Shown: positions 24,361 to 35,113, counted from the first letter of the stretch. The stretch is DNA of 64,000 nt from Burkholderiales bacterium (GCA_026399895.1 JAPLQC010000018.1:40979-104978), one strand, 5' to 3'. Notes: generated from the sequence alone by a model not told the origin. A program made the numbers and translations.

Positions 24361-24708
24361 ATGAATCTCAAGATCAGCGGTCACCATCTGGAACTCACCC
24401 CTTCGCTCAGGGAGTACGTGCAAAACAAACTCGAGCGCATCAAACGCCACTTTGATAACGTGATTGATGTCACCGTTATCCTCGCCGTGGACGACAATAC
24501 CGAAAAAGACAAACGTCAACGTGCTGAAATCAATTTACACATGCGTGGTAAAGACCTGCATGTTGAAAGCGAAGCCCAAGACATGTACTCAGCGATTGAT
24601 ATCCTGATGGATAAACTGGATCGACAGGTGCTGAAGCATAAGGATCGTATCCAAGACCACCACCGTACAGCGGTGCGCGGCTACGACGGGGCTACCGAGG
24701 TCGCCTGA
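24361..24708 (+). CDS. hpf: Ribosome hibernation-promoting factor (HPF/YfiA family)
   Basis: The start at 24361 ([20 protein letters not shown]) has a strong AAGGAG 8 bp upstream. The 115-residue protein has the single HPF/YfiA domain with basic residues on the rRNA-facing side ([53 protein letters not shown]) and lacks the long C-terminal dimerisation domain, so it is the short type. It inactivates ribosomes in stationary phase. It lies downstream of rpoN as usual, but 192 bp away. That gap holds no gene, only a possible GTCCG...CGGAC hairpin, so it may have its own promoter. Confidence 0.95.
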   Translation: MNLKISGHHLELTPSLREYVQNKLERIKRHFDNVIDVTVILAVDDNTEKDKRQRAEINLHMRGKDLHVESEAQDMYSAIDILMDKLDRQVLKHKDRIQDHHRTAVRGYDGATEVA

Positions 24709-24727
24709 TCCTTGTTCAGCGATCAGC

Positions 24728-24753
24728 AAAGGGCGCGGCAGCGCCCTTTTTTA
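24728..24753. terminator. Bidirectional rho-independent terminator between hpf and dgt
   Basis: AAAGGGCGC (24728-24736), a 4-nt loop GGCA and GCGCCCTTTTTT form a compact GC-rich hairpin with T-runs on the plus strand and a short one on the minus strand. It serves the convergent hpf and dgt genes. Confidence 0.9.
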
Positions 24754-24754
24754 T

Positions 24755-25903
24755 TTAAATCTCGTCGACCGCAAATAGCTTCCGATATTCCCGCATCGCA
24801 TAGCGATCGGTCATACCCGCGATGTAGTCAGCGACGCGACGGGCTTGCGCAGTCAGGTCAGCATCCTCGACTTGATAATCCGGCGGTAGCAATTGAGGGC
24901 CGCCGAGAAAAATATCGAACAAGTCCGTCACGATCCTGCGTGCCTTGCTGGTCATGCGGTTGACTTGGTAGTGTTGGTAAAGATTTTTGCGCAAGAAACG
25001 CTTGAGCGTCTGCGCTTCTTCTTTCATTGCGGTGGAAAATCCAATTAGCGGTGGCGCGTTGCGTACATCGGCGATCGACTGAATGTTAGCCTTCGAGATG
25101 TTGGCGCGCGAGGTCTCGATAAGGTCGACGACCAACGCGTTAATCATGCGTCGCACGGTTTCGTTAATCGCGCGCCGACCTGAGATGCCGACAAACTCTG
25201 TTTGTACTTCAGCGAAGTAGCGCGCAAAGAGTCCAACTTCTTGCAGCTGATCCAAGTTCAGCAAGCCAGAACGCAAACCATCATCGATATCATGATTGTT
25301 ATAGGCAATCTCATCGGCCAGATTGGTGAGTTGCGCTTCCAGGCTGGGCTGTTTTTTTTCAATGAAACGACGGCCTACTTCACCTAACACCTGCGCATTC
25401 GGCAATGAGCAGTGCTTCAAGATGCCCTCACGAGTCTCAAAACTCAGATTCAAACCGTCGAAAGCACCATAGCGCTGCTCCAGCGCATCCACCACGCGCA
25501 AGCTCTGCAGGTTGTGCTCGAAACCACCATAGTCTTTCATACAGGCGTTGAGCGCATCCTGTCCGGCGTGTCCGAAAGGTGTGTGGCCGAGATCGTGGGC
25601 GAGTGAAATTGCCTCGACCAAGTCTTCGTTGAGTTGCAGATTACGCGCCAACGAGCGCGCGATCTGCGCCACCTCGATGCTATGAGTCAGACGGGTACGA
25701 AACAGATCGCCTTCATGGTTAACAAATACCTGGGTTTTGTATTCGAGTCGGCGAAATGCTGTGCAATGAATGATGCGGTCTCGATCGCGCTGAAACTCAC
25801 TGCGGGTCTGTGGACTTGCCTCGGGCGTTTGGCGACCCAAGGAGTTATCGGTACGCGCGGCATACGGCGCTAGCTGGGCCTCGTAAGCGGTGATCATGCT
25901 CAT
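24755..25903 (-). CDS. dgt: Deoxyguanosinetriphosphate triphosphohydrolase-like protein
   Basis: An HD-domain dNTPase of 382 residues from the ATG at 25903, which overlaps the aroB stop as ATGA; a GTG at 25915 and an ATG at 25897 are alternatives. Motifs are [26 protein letters not shown] (first His), [14 protein letters not shown] (HD pair) and [20 protein letters not shown] (last Asp). The family hydrolyses dNTPs to the deoxynucleoside and triphosphate; this shorter type (below the 505 residues of E. coli Dgt) is common in betaproteobacteria next to aroB. Confidence 0.93.
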   Translation of the reverse strand: MSMITAYEAQLAPYAARTDNSLGRQTPEASPQTRSEFQRDRDRIIHCTAFRRLEYKTQVFVNHEGDLFRTRLTHSIEVAQIARSLARNLQLNEDLVEAISLAHDLGHTPFGHAGQDALNACMKDYGGFEHNLQSLRVVDALEQRYGAFDGLNLSFETREGILKHCSLPNAQVLGEVGRRFIEKKQPSLEAQLTNLADEIAYNNHDIDDGLRSGLLNLDQLQEVGLFARYFAEVQTEFVGISGRRAINETVRRMINALVVDLIETSRANISKANIQSIADVRNAPPLIGFSTAMKEEAQTLKRFLRKNLYQHYQVNRMTSKARRIVTDLFDIFLGGPQLLPPDYQVEDADLTAQARRVADYIAGMTDRYAMREYRKLFAVDEI

Positions 25904-27003
25904 GGATGAGTACACGCAGTAAGTGTAGCGCTCAGCAAATCCGCCGGCGCAGCGGTGATACTGGTCGAGCCCAGCGGCTTGAGCAAAATGAATTTAATCT
26001 GACCACCTTCGTTTTTCTTGTCGACCTCCATCAGGTCAAGCCAGCGCGACTCACCGAGGTTTGGTGCCGTGGTTGGCAAACCCGCTGCTTTCACCAGCGC
26101 CACAAGTCTGGCCTGCTCGGCTGGCGACAAATAGCCCATCCTGACTGACAAGTCGGCCGCCATCACCATGCCACATCCTACTGCCTCACCGTGCAGCCAC
26201 TCGCCATAGCCAAGGCCCGCCTCAATCGCGTGGCCGAAGGTATGCCCAAAGTTCAGAATGGCGCGCAAGCCACTCTCGCGCTCGTCTTGGCGGACAACCT
26301 CCGCCTTGATCTCACAAGAACGACGAATCGCATAGGCTAGTGCTCCGGCATCACGCGCGCGCAATAAGTAGATGTTCTCTTCCAACCAGTTAAAAAATGC
26401 GGCGTCAATAATGGCACCGTGTTTGATCACTTCTGCCAAGCCTGCCGACAATTCGCGATCCGGCAGCGCCGCTAGTGTTGCGGTGTCTGCCAATACCAAT
26501 TGTGGTTGGTAGAAGGCGCCGATCATGTTTTTGCCGAGCGGGTGATTGATAGCCGTCTTGCCACCCACCGATGAGTCGACCTGCGCCAGCAAGGTGGTTG
26601 GCACCTGCACAAAAGGTACGCCACGCATATAGGTGGCTGCTGCAAAACCGGTCATATCACCAATTACCCCACCACCGAGGGCGAGCAGGGTGATCTTGCG
26701 ATCACATTTTTGTTCAAGCAAAGCGGTAAAGATCGCCATCAAATTCTCAGCGTTCTTTTCTTCCTCGCCATCTGGCAGCACAATCGGAACGCACTGCTTG
26801 CCCGCAGCTTCTAGCGTAGCGGACAAGCGCTCAAGGTAGAGCGGCGCGACAACGGTATTCGTCACAATCGCGATGCGCTTGCCGGGCAGGCTGCGGATCA
26901 ATTCAACATCAGTCAGCAATTCACTACCGATAATGATCGGGTAGCTACGCTCGCCGAGATCAACATTCAGCTGCGCAAAAATCGAAGCAGGGGTGTGGCT
27001 CAT
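25900..27003 (-). CDS. aroB: 3-dehydroquinate synthase
   Basis: A 367-residue AroB. Visible motifs are [63 protein letters not shown] (NAD and metal region), [24 protein letters not shown] and [11 protein letters not shown] (zinc-binding His residues). It closes the ring of DAHP to dehydroquinate, the second step of the shikimate pathway. The ATG overlaps the aroK stop by 4 bp and its stop overlaps dgt, so aroK-aroB-dgt is one coupled unit. Confidence 0.97.
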   Translation of the reverse strand: MSHTPASIFAQLNVDLGERSYPIIIGSELLTDVELIRSLPGKRIAIVTNTVVAPLYLERLSATLEAAGKQCVPIVLPDGEEEKNAENLMAIFTALLEQKCDRKITLLALGGGVIGDMTGFAAATYMRGVPFVQVPTTLLAQVDSSVGGKTAINHPLGKNMIGAFYQPQLVLADTATLAALPDRELSAGLAEVIKHGAIIDAAFFNWLEENIYLLRARDAGALAYAIRRSCEIKAEVVRQDERESGLRAILNFGHTFGHAIEAGLGYGEWLHGEAVGCGMVMAADLSVRMGYLSPAEQARLVALVKAAGLPTTAPNLGESRWLDLMEVDKKNEGGQIKFILLKPLGSTSITAAPADLLSATLTACTHP

Positions 27004-27560
27004 AAGGGATTCGTGGATGTGGCAGCGGCCACCGGCCAGCCGGCCAGCTCTAACTGCGACAAAATAGTTTGGACGACTGTCTGTACATTGGGGCGCCCGG
27101 TCTCTACGGTGATGTGCGCCACCTCCTCATACAGTGGTGCCCGCTCTTGCATGAGTGCTTCGATCCGTGCGCGCGGGTCAGCGGTTTGTAGCAGCGGCCG
27201 GTTTCGATCGTGACTAGTACGTTGTACCAGGCTGCTCACCGAGGCCCGCAAATACACCACGGTTCCGTGCTCCCGAAGACGGCGCCGACTTTCTTCGTTG
27301 AGAATCGCGCCACCACCGGTAGCCAGCACCATGCCCTGCTGCTGGGTCAGGTCACGGATTACATCCGCCTCGCGCTGCCGGAAACTGGCCTCGCCCTCAA
27401 TCTCGAAGATCAATGTGATTGAAGCACCGGTTCGCGACTCGATTTCATGGTCGGCATCGACAAACTGCATGTTCAGCCGCTTGGCGAGCGCGCGTCCTAT
27501 GGTTGTCTTGCCGGAGCCCATCAGCCCGACCAGAAAGATATTGGCATGTGGAGTCGACAT
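27000..27560 (-). CDS. aroK: Shikimate kinase
   Basis: Start taken at 27560 ([12 protein letters not shown]), giving 186 residues; an ATG at 27569 is also possible. The P-loop [14 protein letters not shown] is near residues 12-25. It is followed by [12 protein letters not shown] (shikimate-binding Asp), [21 protein letters not shown] and the LID region [11 protein letters not shown]. It phosphorylates shikimate at the 3-hydroxyl. It follows pilQ by 67 bp on the same strand, the usual pilMNOPQ-aroKB order. A GGGGA-AACT-TCCCC hairpin without a T-run lies in the gap just before the start. Confidence 0.96.
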   Translation of the reverse strand: MSTPHANIFLVGLMGSGKTTIGRALAKRLNMQFVDADHEIESRTGASITLIFEIEGEASFRQREADVIRDLTQQQGMVLATGGGAILNEESRRRLREHGTVVYLRASVSSLVQRTSHDRNRPLLQTADPRARIEALMQERAPLYEEVAHITVETGRPNVQTVVQTILSQLELAGWPVAAATSTNPL

Positions 27561-27627
27561 AATTGCCATGAAGGGGAAGTTTCCCCCGGAAAAGCAACAG
27601 TTTATCCGATCCAAGCAGTGTCGTTTG

Positions 27628-29784
27628 TCAGCGCAGCTGCACTGCACCAGCCGCCGCCAGATCGGCGACGATGCGCGGGGTGATGAATATGAGTAGCTCC
27701 TTCTGGCTACGTAGCTGCGTGGTCTGCCGAAATAGCCGCCCGACTACCGGGATATCGCCGAAGAAAGGGACCTTGTAAATATTGCTGCGCTCTTCCTGCG
27801 TGAAAATACCCCCAAGCACCACCGTACCGCCATTCTCGACCTGCACATTGGTTTTTACGTGCTTGGTGTCGATCGCATAGCTGTTACCCACGGCGATACC
27901 GCGCGAGTCTTTTGCCACATCGACCGTGAGGATGATATTGCCGTCGGGTGTGATTTGCGGCGTCACCTCTAGCTTCAAGTTAGCCTTTTTGAACTGTATC
28001 GAAGTCGCGCCGCTGGAGGTTGCCTGCTGATAGGGAATTTCTTCACCCTGTTCAATGATGGCGGGTTGTTGATCTGCGGTGACCACACGCGGGCTGGAAA
28101 TGATCTTGCCTTTGCCATCGGCCTGCAACGCGGTGAGCTCTAGATTCAGAAAACGATTGGCTCCCGCAGAGAAGAGACTAAACCCGATGCTGCCCGGGTT
28201 AGCCGTACCAATTCTGCCTGCCGGCAGATCGACGAACTGGGTATTCGGCATGTAACTCCCGGACGTCACGACTGCCTGCCCGGTTTGCTCACCCACGCCG
28301 AGATAATTGCCGGTCACTGTCGCTCGCGTGCTGCCGGCCAGATTTATACCGGGCGTTCCACCAGGGAGTCTATTCAGGTCGGCATACCCCAACCGTGCAC
28401 CGAGATTTTTGTTGAAACTGTCATCCGCCTCGACGATGCGCGCCTCGATCATGACTTGCCGCTGTGGCACGTCCGTCATCAATATCAATCGCCGCACTTC
28501 TTCTAACTTACCGGGCGTATCAGTCACAAACAGCTTGTTGCTACGCGGCTCGGCCGATGCACTGCCACGACGCGACAAGATGCTGCCACGCCCTGCTTGG
28601 CCATCTAATCCAAACACCTTCTGGAAAGCTTCCGCCTTCTGATAATTCAGTTGAAATGTTTCGGTGATGAGCGGCTCGAGTTCATTGATCTGCGCACGCT
28701 GTTCCAACTCTAGCCGTTCTTTTGTCAGCAACTCATCCTTAGGCGCAATCCATAATACGTTTCCGCTCTTGCGCATATCGAGTCCGCGCGCCTGCATCAC
28801 GATATCGAGTGCCTGATCCCAAGGAACATCCTTCAGCCTGAGGGTCAAGTTGCCACCGACGGTATCACTGGCGACCACATTCAAACCGGTGAAATCAGCG
28901 ATCACCTGCAGTAAAGCGCGCACCTCGATATTCTGAAAATTCAGCGATAGCTTCTCACCGCGATAGCCACGCCCATTACCCCGCTCATCAGCCTTCTGAG
29001 GCTTGAGCTCAACGACCAAGCGACGATCCGTCTGCCAAGCTACATGGTCCCACTGACCTGTCGCAGCCACACTGATGCGCACCATATCGCCATTCACGCT
29101 GGCACTAATCTCTTGGACCGGCGTCGCAAAGTCTTTCACATCCAGCCGACGTCGCAGTAACTCCGGCAAGGCACTCTTCATCAAATCAATCACTACAGCC
29201 TGGCCTTGACGACGAATATCGATCGCGGACTGCTGGCGCGCTAGATCAATGATGACGCGCCCGGCGCCTTCATCGCCACGCCGAAAATCAATATCCAGTA
29301 CCGCATTTCGCTCGCTGGCGAGCCTCGCTGCTTTTTCTGCCGCAGTCGAAGCGGTGGGCGATGTAGGGGATGTCGCCGATGCAGAGTCGCCCAGCACAAT
29401 CTGAACTTCGTTGTCGTGCAAGCGAGTGCTGTGAGCTATCGGTCGTTTCAAATTGATGACGATGCGTGTACGCGTACCCGCCTGCACGATATCGAGATGA
29501 CGTATGTCGCCGATATCGAGTGATTGACGCATCGTCGATGTGGCGTTCACGGTTTCAGGAAAATCAATCACAATTCGCGGGGGTGCCAGCGTGGAGAAAC
29601 TCGGGGGCAGCGTCTTTAGCGAATGGCTCAGCTGTGCCCGCAATACAATTCGGTCGCCATCGCGGCTAATATCAACCGCACGCAAGGCGTTTGGCTCTGC
29701 ATGACTGGCCGATACCATCAACAACATCGTCCATACGATGGCCCATAAAATGGCGCTCAGGCCACGCCGGCTCCGCTGACTCAT
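27628..29784 (-). CDS. pilQ: Type IV pilus secretin PilQ
   Basis: Start at 29784 ([13 protein letters not shown]), overlapping the pilP stop as ATGA, gives 718 residues with a signal peptide ending near SHAEP. AMIN domains cover roughly residues 30-250 and bind peptidoglycan. They are followed by an STN/N0 domain ([27 protein letters not shown]), an N1/KH domain ([38 protein letters not shown]) and the secretin pore with [20 protein letters not shown] and the C-terminal [15 protein letters not shown]. It is the outer-membrane channel of the pilus machine, also used in DNA uptake. Confidence 0.97.
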   Translation of the reverse strand: MSQRSRRGLSAILWAIVWTMLLMVSASHAEPNALRAVDISRDGDRIVLRAQLSHSLKTLPPSFSTLAPPRIVIDFPETVNATSTMRQSLDIGDIRHLDIVQAGTRTRIVINLKRPIAHSTRLHDNEVQIVLGDSASATSPTSPTASTAAEKAARLASERNAVLDIDFRRGDEGAGRVIIDLARQQSAIDIRRQGQAVVIDLMKSALPELLRRRLDVKDFATPVQEISASVNGDMVRISVAATGQWDHVAWQTDRRLVVELKPQKADERGNGRGYRGEKLSLNFQNIEVRALLQVIADFTGLNVVASDTVGGNLTLRLKDVPWDQALDIVMQARGLDMRKSGNVLWIAPKDELLTKERLELEQRAQINELEPLITETFQLNYQKAEAFQKVFGLDGQAGRGSILSRRGSASAEPRSNKLFVTDTPGKLEEVRRLILMTDVPQRQVMIEARIVEADDSFNKNLGARLGYADLNRLPGGTPGINLAGSTRATVTGNYLGVGEQTGQAVVTSGSYMPNTQFVDLPAGRIGTANPGSIGFSLFSAGANRFLNLELTALQADGKGKIISSPRVVTADQQPAIIEQGEEIPYQQATSSGATSIQFKKANLKLEVTPQITPDGNIILTVDVAKDSRGIAVGNSYAIDTKHVKTNVQVENGGTVVLGGIFTQEERSNIYKVPFFGDIPVVGRLFRQTTQLRSQKELLIFITPRIVADLAAAGAVQLR

Positions 29785-30299
29785 TTTTTCTCCTGCAGCA
29801 CCAGCTGCGTTTGTCGACGTACCCAGCGGCCGCCACCCTCTGCTACCCATTCATCGATATCGACGGTCTTGTCACTAATGGCGACGACCTTGCCCAAGTC
29901 TTGCCCTAGGTGCGCACCAACCCGAACGGTGTGAATCAACTTGTCTGCTTGTATCAGCGCGACAACCTCCTTACCCCGACGCAAATTGCCAATCAGTCGC
30001 AAACTATCGAGAGGAAAAGTCTCGAGTGGTTCACGCGAGCGGCCCAGATCAGGTTGTGGGGTGTTCGCTAAAGCGGCGGGGTCTATCGTCGACAGCTTGG
30101 ATAGATCAAATGGGTCAGCGCGCTCGCCCGCCTGATAACGAAATTCTGGGATCTGCGGCACCTGCGGCAGGCTGACCGGCTTGACATGATGCCTCTGGCG
30201 AATGTCTGTCATCCAGTGCTGTAGGTCGTCGCTGCCTTGCTGCTGACAAGCGGTCATCGATAGCAATAAGAGCGCCGACAAAAACCAAAGTTGTCTCAT
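29781..30299 (-). CDS. pilP: Type IV pilus lipoprotein PilP
   Basis: A 172-residue lipoprotein with lipobox LSMTAC (Cys about residue 18). A long proline-rich linker follows, then a C-terminal beta domain (SLRLIGNLRRGKEVVALIQADKLIHTVRVGAHLGQDLGKVVAISDKTVDIDEWV) that binds the PilQ N0 domain. It links the PilMNO inner-membrane platform to the secretin. The ATG overlaps pilO by 4 bp and its stop overlaps the pilQ start. Confidence 0.95.
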   Translation of the reverse strand: MRQLWFLSALLLLSMTACQQQGSDDLQHWMTDIRQRHHVKPVSLPQVPQIPEFRYQAGERADPFDLSKLSTIDPAALANTPQPDLGRSREPLETFPLDSLRLIGNLRRGKEVVALIQADKLIHTVRVGAHLGQDLGKVVAISDKTVDIDEWVAEGGGRWVRRQTQLVLQEKK

Positions 30300-30955
30300 C
30301 GAAGTACCTGCTGCTTGCGCTCGGGTGTGCGTTGCTTTTTCTGTTCAGCCTCTGCCGCATCGAGATACCTGAACGTATAGGCTACGCACTCGAAAGCCAA
30401 TACGCCCTCACGGAGCTGCGACAGTGCAATACGATCAATAGTGACGATGCGTGACATGTTGGCGACGTCACTGACAAATCCTGCCAGTGCGTGGTACGAA
30501 CCAGAGAGTCGTACTTCTATCGGTAGCTCTGCATAGTGCTCGCCGATCTTTAACTGGCCCGGCTTGAACAGCTCGAACTGCAAGCCCCGCACAGCGCCCG
30601 CCTGGCTGATTTCGGCCAGCAACGCATCGATCTCTGCTTTTCCCGGTAGCTGTCGCTCTTGCTGCAACACTTGCGCTTCAACCTCGGCTTTTTGTTTGCG
30701 CAAGACATCCAGATGCTGCGACTGTGCCACCTTGCGCTCAAACTCTGTACGTAGTTTGCGCTCGGATTCCGCGCCACTTTCCAGTGCCTCCCACTGAACC
30801 GACCAAACCAGCCAACCGCCAACAATGATGACCAAGAGTGCGGTCAAAAGCGGGCAAAGCAGGCGTGGTAACGGCGGCCATAATCCGGGGTGTCGCCCCT
30901 CGAGCCCTTCGAATTGCGCACGTAGCGTCTTGAGACTGAATGCTTGGGTACTCAC
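30296..30955 (-). CDS. pilO: Type IV pilus inner-membrane protein PilO
   Basis: A 219-residue bitopic protein. A membrane helix (LLTALLVIIVGGWLVWSV) lies near residues 36-53. It is followed by a coiled-coil region rich in Glu, Lys and Gln (RKVAQSQHLDVLRKQKAEVEAQVLQQERQLPGKAEIDALLAEI) and a ferredoxin-like periplasmic domain (LPIEVRLSGSYHALAGFVSDVANMSRIVTIDRIAL). It forms a heterodimer with PilN. The start overlaps the pilN stop by 4 bp. Confidence 0.95.
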   Translation of the reverse strand: MSTQAFSLKTLRAQFEGLEGRHPGLWPPLPRLLCPLLTALLVIIVGGWLVWSVQWEALESGAESERKLRTEFERKVAQSQHLDVLRKQKAEVEAQVLQQERQLPGKAEIDALLAEISQAGAVRGLQFELFKPGQLKIGEHYAELPIEVRLSGSYHALAGFVSDVANMSRIVTIDRIALSQLREGVLAFECVAYTFRYLDAAEAEQKKQRTPERKQQVLR

Positions 30956-31521
30956 TTCAGCTTCTCCTCAGGCGTACGCTGATGGAGGCTGATGCTGAAC
31001 TCGACAATTTTTTTTGCGTCGCGTCCCTGCCCAAGATTGGCGGACTTTATCTCGCCCAATTCTGGCTGGCCCAGCCAAGTGACATCGGTATTCAGTGCAC
31101 GCAATAACTCCGATACTCGGGCGTTGGATTGTGCGATCCCACTTAATGTCAGTTTGTCGGTCTGCTTGACTGATTTAAGCGCAACGCCTTGTGGCACCCG
31201 AGTAGCAAGTTCATCGAGTAATCGCACCGGGTAAGTGCGGCCGCTTTGTAGTCGCTCAACTGCAGCACGACGCGCGTTCAAGGTAGCGATCTGCTGCTGT
31301 AACTGCTGAATCTCGCGTAGGCGTACATCCAACTTTGCAATCTCAGCGCTGAGCAGTTGAGTACGTTCTTCTTGCAAGCCAATGCAACTCGTATTGATGA
31401 CAAACACTGCTAAAACGACCGACAGGCCCAGTGCCCCCATCAAACCAAGCTGGCGCTGGAATTGTTGCTTACGCTCACGCCGTCTGTCTTCACGCCACGG
31501 TAGTAGATTGAGCCGAATCAT
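30952..31521 (-). CDS. pilN: Type IV pilus inner-membrane protein PilN
   Basis: Start at 31521, MIRLNLLPWREDRRRERKQQ: the NLLPWRE segment is the conserved cytoplasmic motif that docks in PilM. The ATG shares one base with the pilM stop (TAATG). A membrane helix (LGLMGALGLSVVLAVFVINT) lies near residues 26-45, then a coiled coil (EIAKLDVRLREIQQLQQQIATLNARR) and a ferredoxin-like domain. At 189 residues it is full-length. Confidence 0.95.
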   Translation of the reverse strand: MIRLNLLPWREDRRRERKQQFQRQLGLMGALGLSVVLAVFVINTSCIGLQEERTQLLSAEIAKLDVRLREIQQLQQQIATLNARRAAVERLQSGRTYPVRLLDELATRVPQGVALKSVKQTDKLTLSGIAQSNARVSELLRALNTDVTWLGQPELGEIKSANLGQGRDAKKIVEFSISLHQRTPEEKLK

Positions 31522-32486
31522 TAGTCGAAGCTCCGTAACGCAAGCCCGCACACCAGCATGCATGCCGATGGGTGCTCTTGGTTATCGGACATCACGCCCG
31601 ACTTCACCGCCAATTGCTGCCACGGGTCGAGTGCGCTGACAGCCACCGACATCCGCTGCGCCAAAGCGCTTTGCAGATCAGTCGGCACAGGGCCCAGTAG
31701 ATAGATGTGATGCAAGCTTGCTTGACCGGCTGAGGTCTGAGACAACTGAAACGCGCGATTGAATTCCTGACAGATCGCCTCAACTGCGCTGGCTTCCTTA
31801 CGTGCCAGCAGTGAGCCTAGGTGTTTTTCAAACACCAATGCTTCGCCCTGCATGAAATAGGCATGGACCTGATCGTTTTCGATCTGAATCACACCAAGCA
31901 GTCGATCCGCCGTGGGGTCGCTTGACCTGACCATCAAACCAATCGCCGACATCAGCGCCTGCGACTCGACATCGATAATCTGCGGCTTGAGTCCGACCGA
32001 GAGCGCAAGCTCTGCACGTTCACTGATTTTTTCTTGTCGCGCAGCGACCAGCATGACGTCAATGGCATCGACCTGCTGAGCACTAGGGCCCATCACGGCG
32101 AAGTCAACACCGATCTCTTCACGCGCTACCGGTAGCAAAGCCATCGCTTCGGCCTCGACATGCATCTCCAACTCATCTTCCGTTGATTGGGCAGGCAAGC
32201 TGAGCGTTTTTTTTATCACCGCACTGGCAGGCAGTGCGAGCGCTGCATGGCGCAGCCGACTACCACTCTCGCGCAAGGCATCGCGCAAGGCATCACAGAC
32301 GGCGTCGCGCATGACAACGCTGCCTTCACGGATCGCACCCGGCGGCAAACGTTGATGCGCATAATGCGCGATCTGGACATGGCGGCCGCTAGGAGCCAAT
32401 TCCATCACCCGCACACCACTCGCACTGATGTCGACACCAACGACGGGTATCGTTGTTCGACCCCACCAGCGATGAAAAGACAGCAT
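31521..32486 (-). CDS. pilM: Type IV pilus assembly ATPase-fold protein PilM
   Basis: A 321-residue actin-like (FtsA/MreB-fold) cytoplasmic protein. Motifs are VVGVDISASGVRVMEL (phosphate 1 region), HAALALPASAVIKKTLSLP, DELEMHVEAEAMALLPV and an IIDVESQALMSAIG region typical of PilM. It binds ATP and holds the N-terminal tail of PilN. It is the first gene of pilMNOPQ and is divergent from mrcA, with 233 bp between them that must hold the promoters of both, as in other proteobacteria. Confidence 0.95.
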   Translation of the reverse strand: MLSFHRWWGRTTIPVVGVDISASGVRVMELAPSGRHVQIAHYAHQRLPPGAIREGSVVMRDAVCDALRDALRESGSRLRHAALALPASAVIKKTLSLPAQSTEDELEMHVEAEAMALLPVAREEIGVDFAVMGPSAQQVDAIDVMLVAARQEKISERAELALSVGLKPQIIDVESQALMSAIGLMVRSSDPTADRLLGVIQIENDQVHAYFMQGEALVFEKHLGSLLARKEASAVEAICQEFNRAFQLSQTSAGQASLHHIYLLGPVPTDLQSALAQRMSVAVSALDPWQQLAVKSGVMSDNQEHPSACMLVCGLALRSFD

Positions 32487-32678
32487 TCGCTGGACCTCTT
32501 CCTATATTGTCAAATTCAAAACGTGCGGCGGATGCTAGCAAGCGTGTTTCGGCGCTGTAAAGCAGACCGGCGACAGCGTTGTCAAATACCGACGCCATGC
32601 TTTGGATCGCGATATTGCTGTTGCGTCATGAAGAGGGGTGATCAACAGCAAGCTGAAAACCGAGGAATGGCCTGCCGC

Positions 32679-32684
32679 TATAAT
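32679..32684 (+). promoter_or_regulatory. Candidate -10 element of mrcA
   Basis: A perfect TATAAT lies 35 bp before the mrcA ATG in the gap divergent from pilM. No good -35 hexamer sits at 16-18 bp, so activity would need an activator or another element. The rest of the gap (32487-32719) shows no gene on either strand. Confidence 0.45.
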
Positions 32685-32719
32685 GACTACCCTTCACCAC
32701 CGCCGCATGTCCCGCCTGA

Positions 32720-35113
32720 ATGACTAACCCCTCTCCGACTGACAGCGCTGATCAAAGTCAGCTTGAAAAATGGCCCGCTCCAGTGCGATTAGCGCTCAGC
32801 GTGTTTGGCTTTTTTGCCGGGCTATCGCTGATTGGCGCGCTATTGGTGGTGTTCATGATGATGATGGCGTATCCGAATCTGCCGGATATCGACTCACTGG
32901 CAACCTATCAGCCCAAGATGCCGCTGCGCGTGTTCTCGGCCGATAACATGTTGATCGGCGAATTCGGCGAAGAGCGACGTAGCCTGGTGCGCTACAAAGA
33001 TATTCCCAAGGTCATGAAGCAGGCGGTGCTAGCGATTGAGGATGATCGCTTTTATGAGCACCACGGCGTGGATTACTGGGGCATCTTGCGTGCTGCGATC
33101 CACAATGCGCTGGGCGGTCGTCGACAAGGCGCTTCCACCATCACACAACAAGTCGCGCGTAATTTCTTTTTATCGAGCGAGCAAACCATCAAGCGCAAGC
33201 TTTACGAAGTTCTGCTGGCGTGGAAAATCGAGAAGACCCTGACCAAGGATCAGATTCTCGAGCTGTACATGAATCAGATTTATCTTGGCCAGCGTGCGTA
33301 TGGCTTTGCATCGGCAGCGCAAATCTATTTCGGTAAGAAGCTTGGCGAGATTAGTGTGGCCGAGGCAGCGATGCTGGCAGGACTGCCGAAAGCTCCTTCG
33401 GCAAATAACCCCGTGGTCAACCCGAAGCGTGCGAAAGCACGTCAGCTGTATATCTTGCAGCGCATGCATGATCTTGGCTACATCACGACCGCGCAATACG
33501 AACAAGCGCGTGACGAACAGCTGAAGATCAAGATGGATAGCAATGACTTTGGTGTACACGCCGAGTATGTCGCCGAGATGGCGCGCCAAATGGTGTACGA
33601 CCAGTACAAGGAAGATGCTTATACGCGCGGCCTGAATGTTTTCACCACCATCACTAAAGCGGATCAGGACGCTGCTTATCTCGCGCTCAGGCGCGGAGTG
33701 CTGGACTATGAAAAGCGACAGCCCTACCGTGGGCCCGAGGGATATATGGAGATCCCCACGGACAAGACCGAAGCCGAGGCCGCGATCGAAACGGAACTTG
33801 CCGAGCACCCGGACAGCGACGGCATCATTGCCGCCGTGGTGTTGTCGACCGGCCCTAAAACCGTGCGCGCTGTTCTAGCGTCCGGTGAGGAAATCACGAT
33901 CCCTGAGGCAGGCCTTGGCATGGCCGCGACTGCGCTGACGGATAAAGTGCCAGCGAACAAGCGCATCCGGCGCGGCGCAATTATTCGCGTGACTCAGGAG
34001 GGTAGCAGCTGGTTCTTGATACAACTGCCGGAGGTAGAGTCAGCCTTTGTCGCGGTCAATTCAGAGAACGGTGCGATCCGAGCGCTGGTAGGTGGCTTTG
34101 ACTTCAACCGCAACAAGTTCAACCATGTCACGCAGGCATGGCGTCAACCTGGTTCTTCCTTCAAGCCCTTTATTTATTCAGCAGCGCTGGAAAAAGGTTT
34201 TTGGCCGGGCACGGTCGTTAATGATGCGCCGCTCAGCTTCGATGCTTCGCAGACAGGTAGTCAGGCATGGGAGCCCAAGAACTACGATGGCAAGTACGAA
34301 GGGCCCATGACGATTCGTAAAGGCTTGTCGAAATCGAAGAACATGATCTCGATTCGCATCCTCTACAAGATCGGCCCGGCATATGCTCAGGAGTACATCA
34401 CTCGTTTCGGATTCGATGCGGACAAAAATCCGCCTTACCTCACGCTTGCGCTCGGCGCAGGATCGGTGACGCCACTGCAATTAGCAGCGGCCTACAGCGT
34501 GTTTGCCAATGGCGGTTACAAGGTCAACCCCTACTTGATCTCGAAAATCACCAGCAATGACGGTAAACCGCTATTTGAGGTCATGCCCGATAAAGCCGGT
34601 GACGACACGCTACGGGTGATTGATGCGCGTAACGCTTACGTCATCGATAGCCTGTTGAAAGATGTCGTGCGTTACGGTACTGCGACGCGCGCGTTATCGC
34701 TTAAGCGCAGTGACATCGCCGGTAAAACCGGCACCACCAATGACTCGATTGACGCCTGGTTCGCCGGCTATCACCCGAAACTGGTTGGGGTGGCATGGAT
34801 CGGTTTCGACAAGCCGCGCAACCTGGGTAACAAAGAAACCGGTGGTGGTCTTGCATTGCCGATCTGGATCAATTACATGCAAAAAGCCTTGCCCAGCTTA
34901 CCCGTGACCGACCGTGAGATACCGTTTGGTGTCATTAACCATAACGGCGACATGATGTACAGCGAGTACGTCGAAGGCGAAGGCGTGCACTCACTGGGTA
35001 TGCATCAGGGCGATGACAAGTCCAACGGTGGCACATCGGACTCACAGAAAGAAGCGCCTCGCGAGCCCAGCAAAGAATTACTCAAAGAAGGCGCTAAGAG
35101 CGAGATTTTCTGA
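32720..35113 (+). CDS. mrcA: Penicillin-binding protein 1A, bifunctional peptidoglycan synthase
   Basis: A 797-residue class A PBP. A membrane anchor lies at about residues 27-50. The glycosyltransferase domain carries AIEDDRFYEHHGVDYWGILRA and GASTITQQVARNFFLS, and the following ILELYMNQIYLGQRAYG is conserved too. The transpeptidase domain has the active-site motif GSSFKPF (SxxK), SKSKN (SxN) and KTGTT (KTG). It builds glycan strands and cross-links them in the periplasm. The C-terminal 40 residues are hydrophilic and low-complexity (Lys, Glu, Ser). Position opposite pilM is conserved in many proteobacteria. A minute 6-codon reading frame overlaps the start (32707-32727). Confidence 0.97.
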   Translation: MTNPSPTDSADQSQLEKWPAPVRLALSVFGFFAGLSLIGALLVVFMMMMAYPNLPDIDSLATYQPKMPLRVFSADNMLIGEFGEERRSLVRYKDIPKVMKQAVLAIEDDRFYEHHGVDYWGILRAAIHNALGGRRQGASTITQQVARNFFLSSEQTIKRKLYEVLLAWKIEKTLTKDQILELYMNQIYLGQRAYGFASAAQIYFGKKLGEISVAEAAMLAGLPKAPSANNPVVNPKRAKARQLYILQRMHDLGYITTAQYEQARDEQLKIKMDSNDFGVHAEYVAEMARQMVYDQYKEDAYTRGLNVFTTITKADQDAAYLALRRGVLDYEKRQPYRGPEGYMEIPTDKTEAEAAIETELAEHPDSDGIIAAVVLSTGPKTVRAVLASGEEITIPEAGLGMAATALTDKVPANKRIRRGAIIRVTQEGSSWFLIQLPEVESAFVAVNSENGAIRALVGGFDFNRNKFNHVTQAWRQPGSSFKPFIYSAALEKGFWPGTVVNDAPLSFDASQTGSQAWEPKNYDGKYEGPMTIRKGLSKSKNMISIRILYKIGPAYAQEYITRFGFDADKNPPYLTLALGAGSVTPLQLAAAYSVFANGGYKVNPYLISKITSNDGKPLFEVMPDKAGDDTLRVIDARNAYVIDSLLKDVVRYGTATRALSLKRSDIAGKTGTTNDSIDAWFAGYHPKLVGVAWIGFDKPRNLGNKETGGGLALPIWINYMQKALPSLPVTDREIPFGVINHNGDMMYSEYVEGEGVHSLGMHQGDDKSNGGTSDSQKEAPREPSKELLKEGAKSEIF

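Noticed and set aside
32187..32723. Open frame of 178 codons on the plus strand opposite pilM
   Set aside because: It is a shadow of pilM plus the intergenic gap, with no recognisable domain and no ribosome-binding site.
32707..32727. Six-codon upstream reading frame (MSRLND) overlapping the mrcA start
   Set aside because: No ribosome-binding site and such a short frame is expected by chance.
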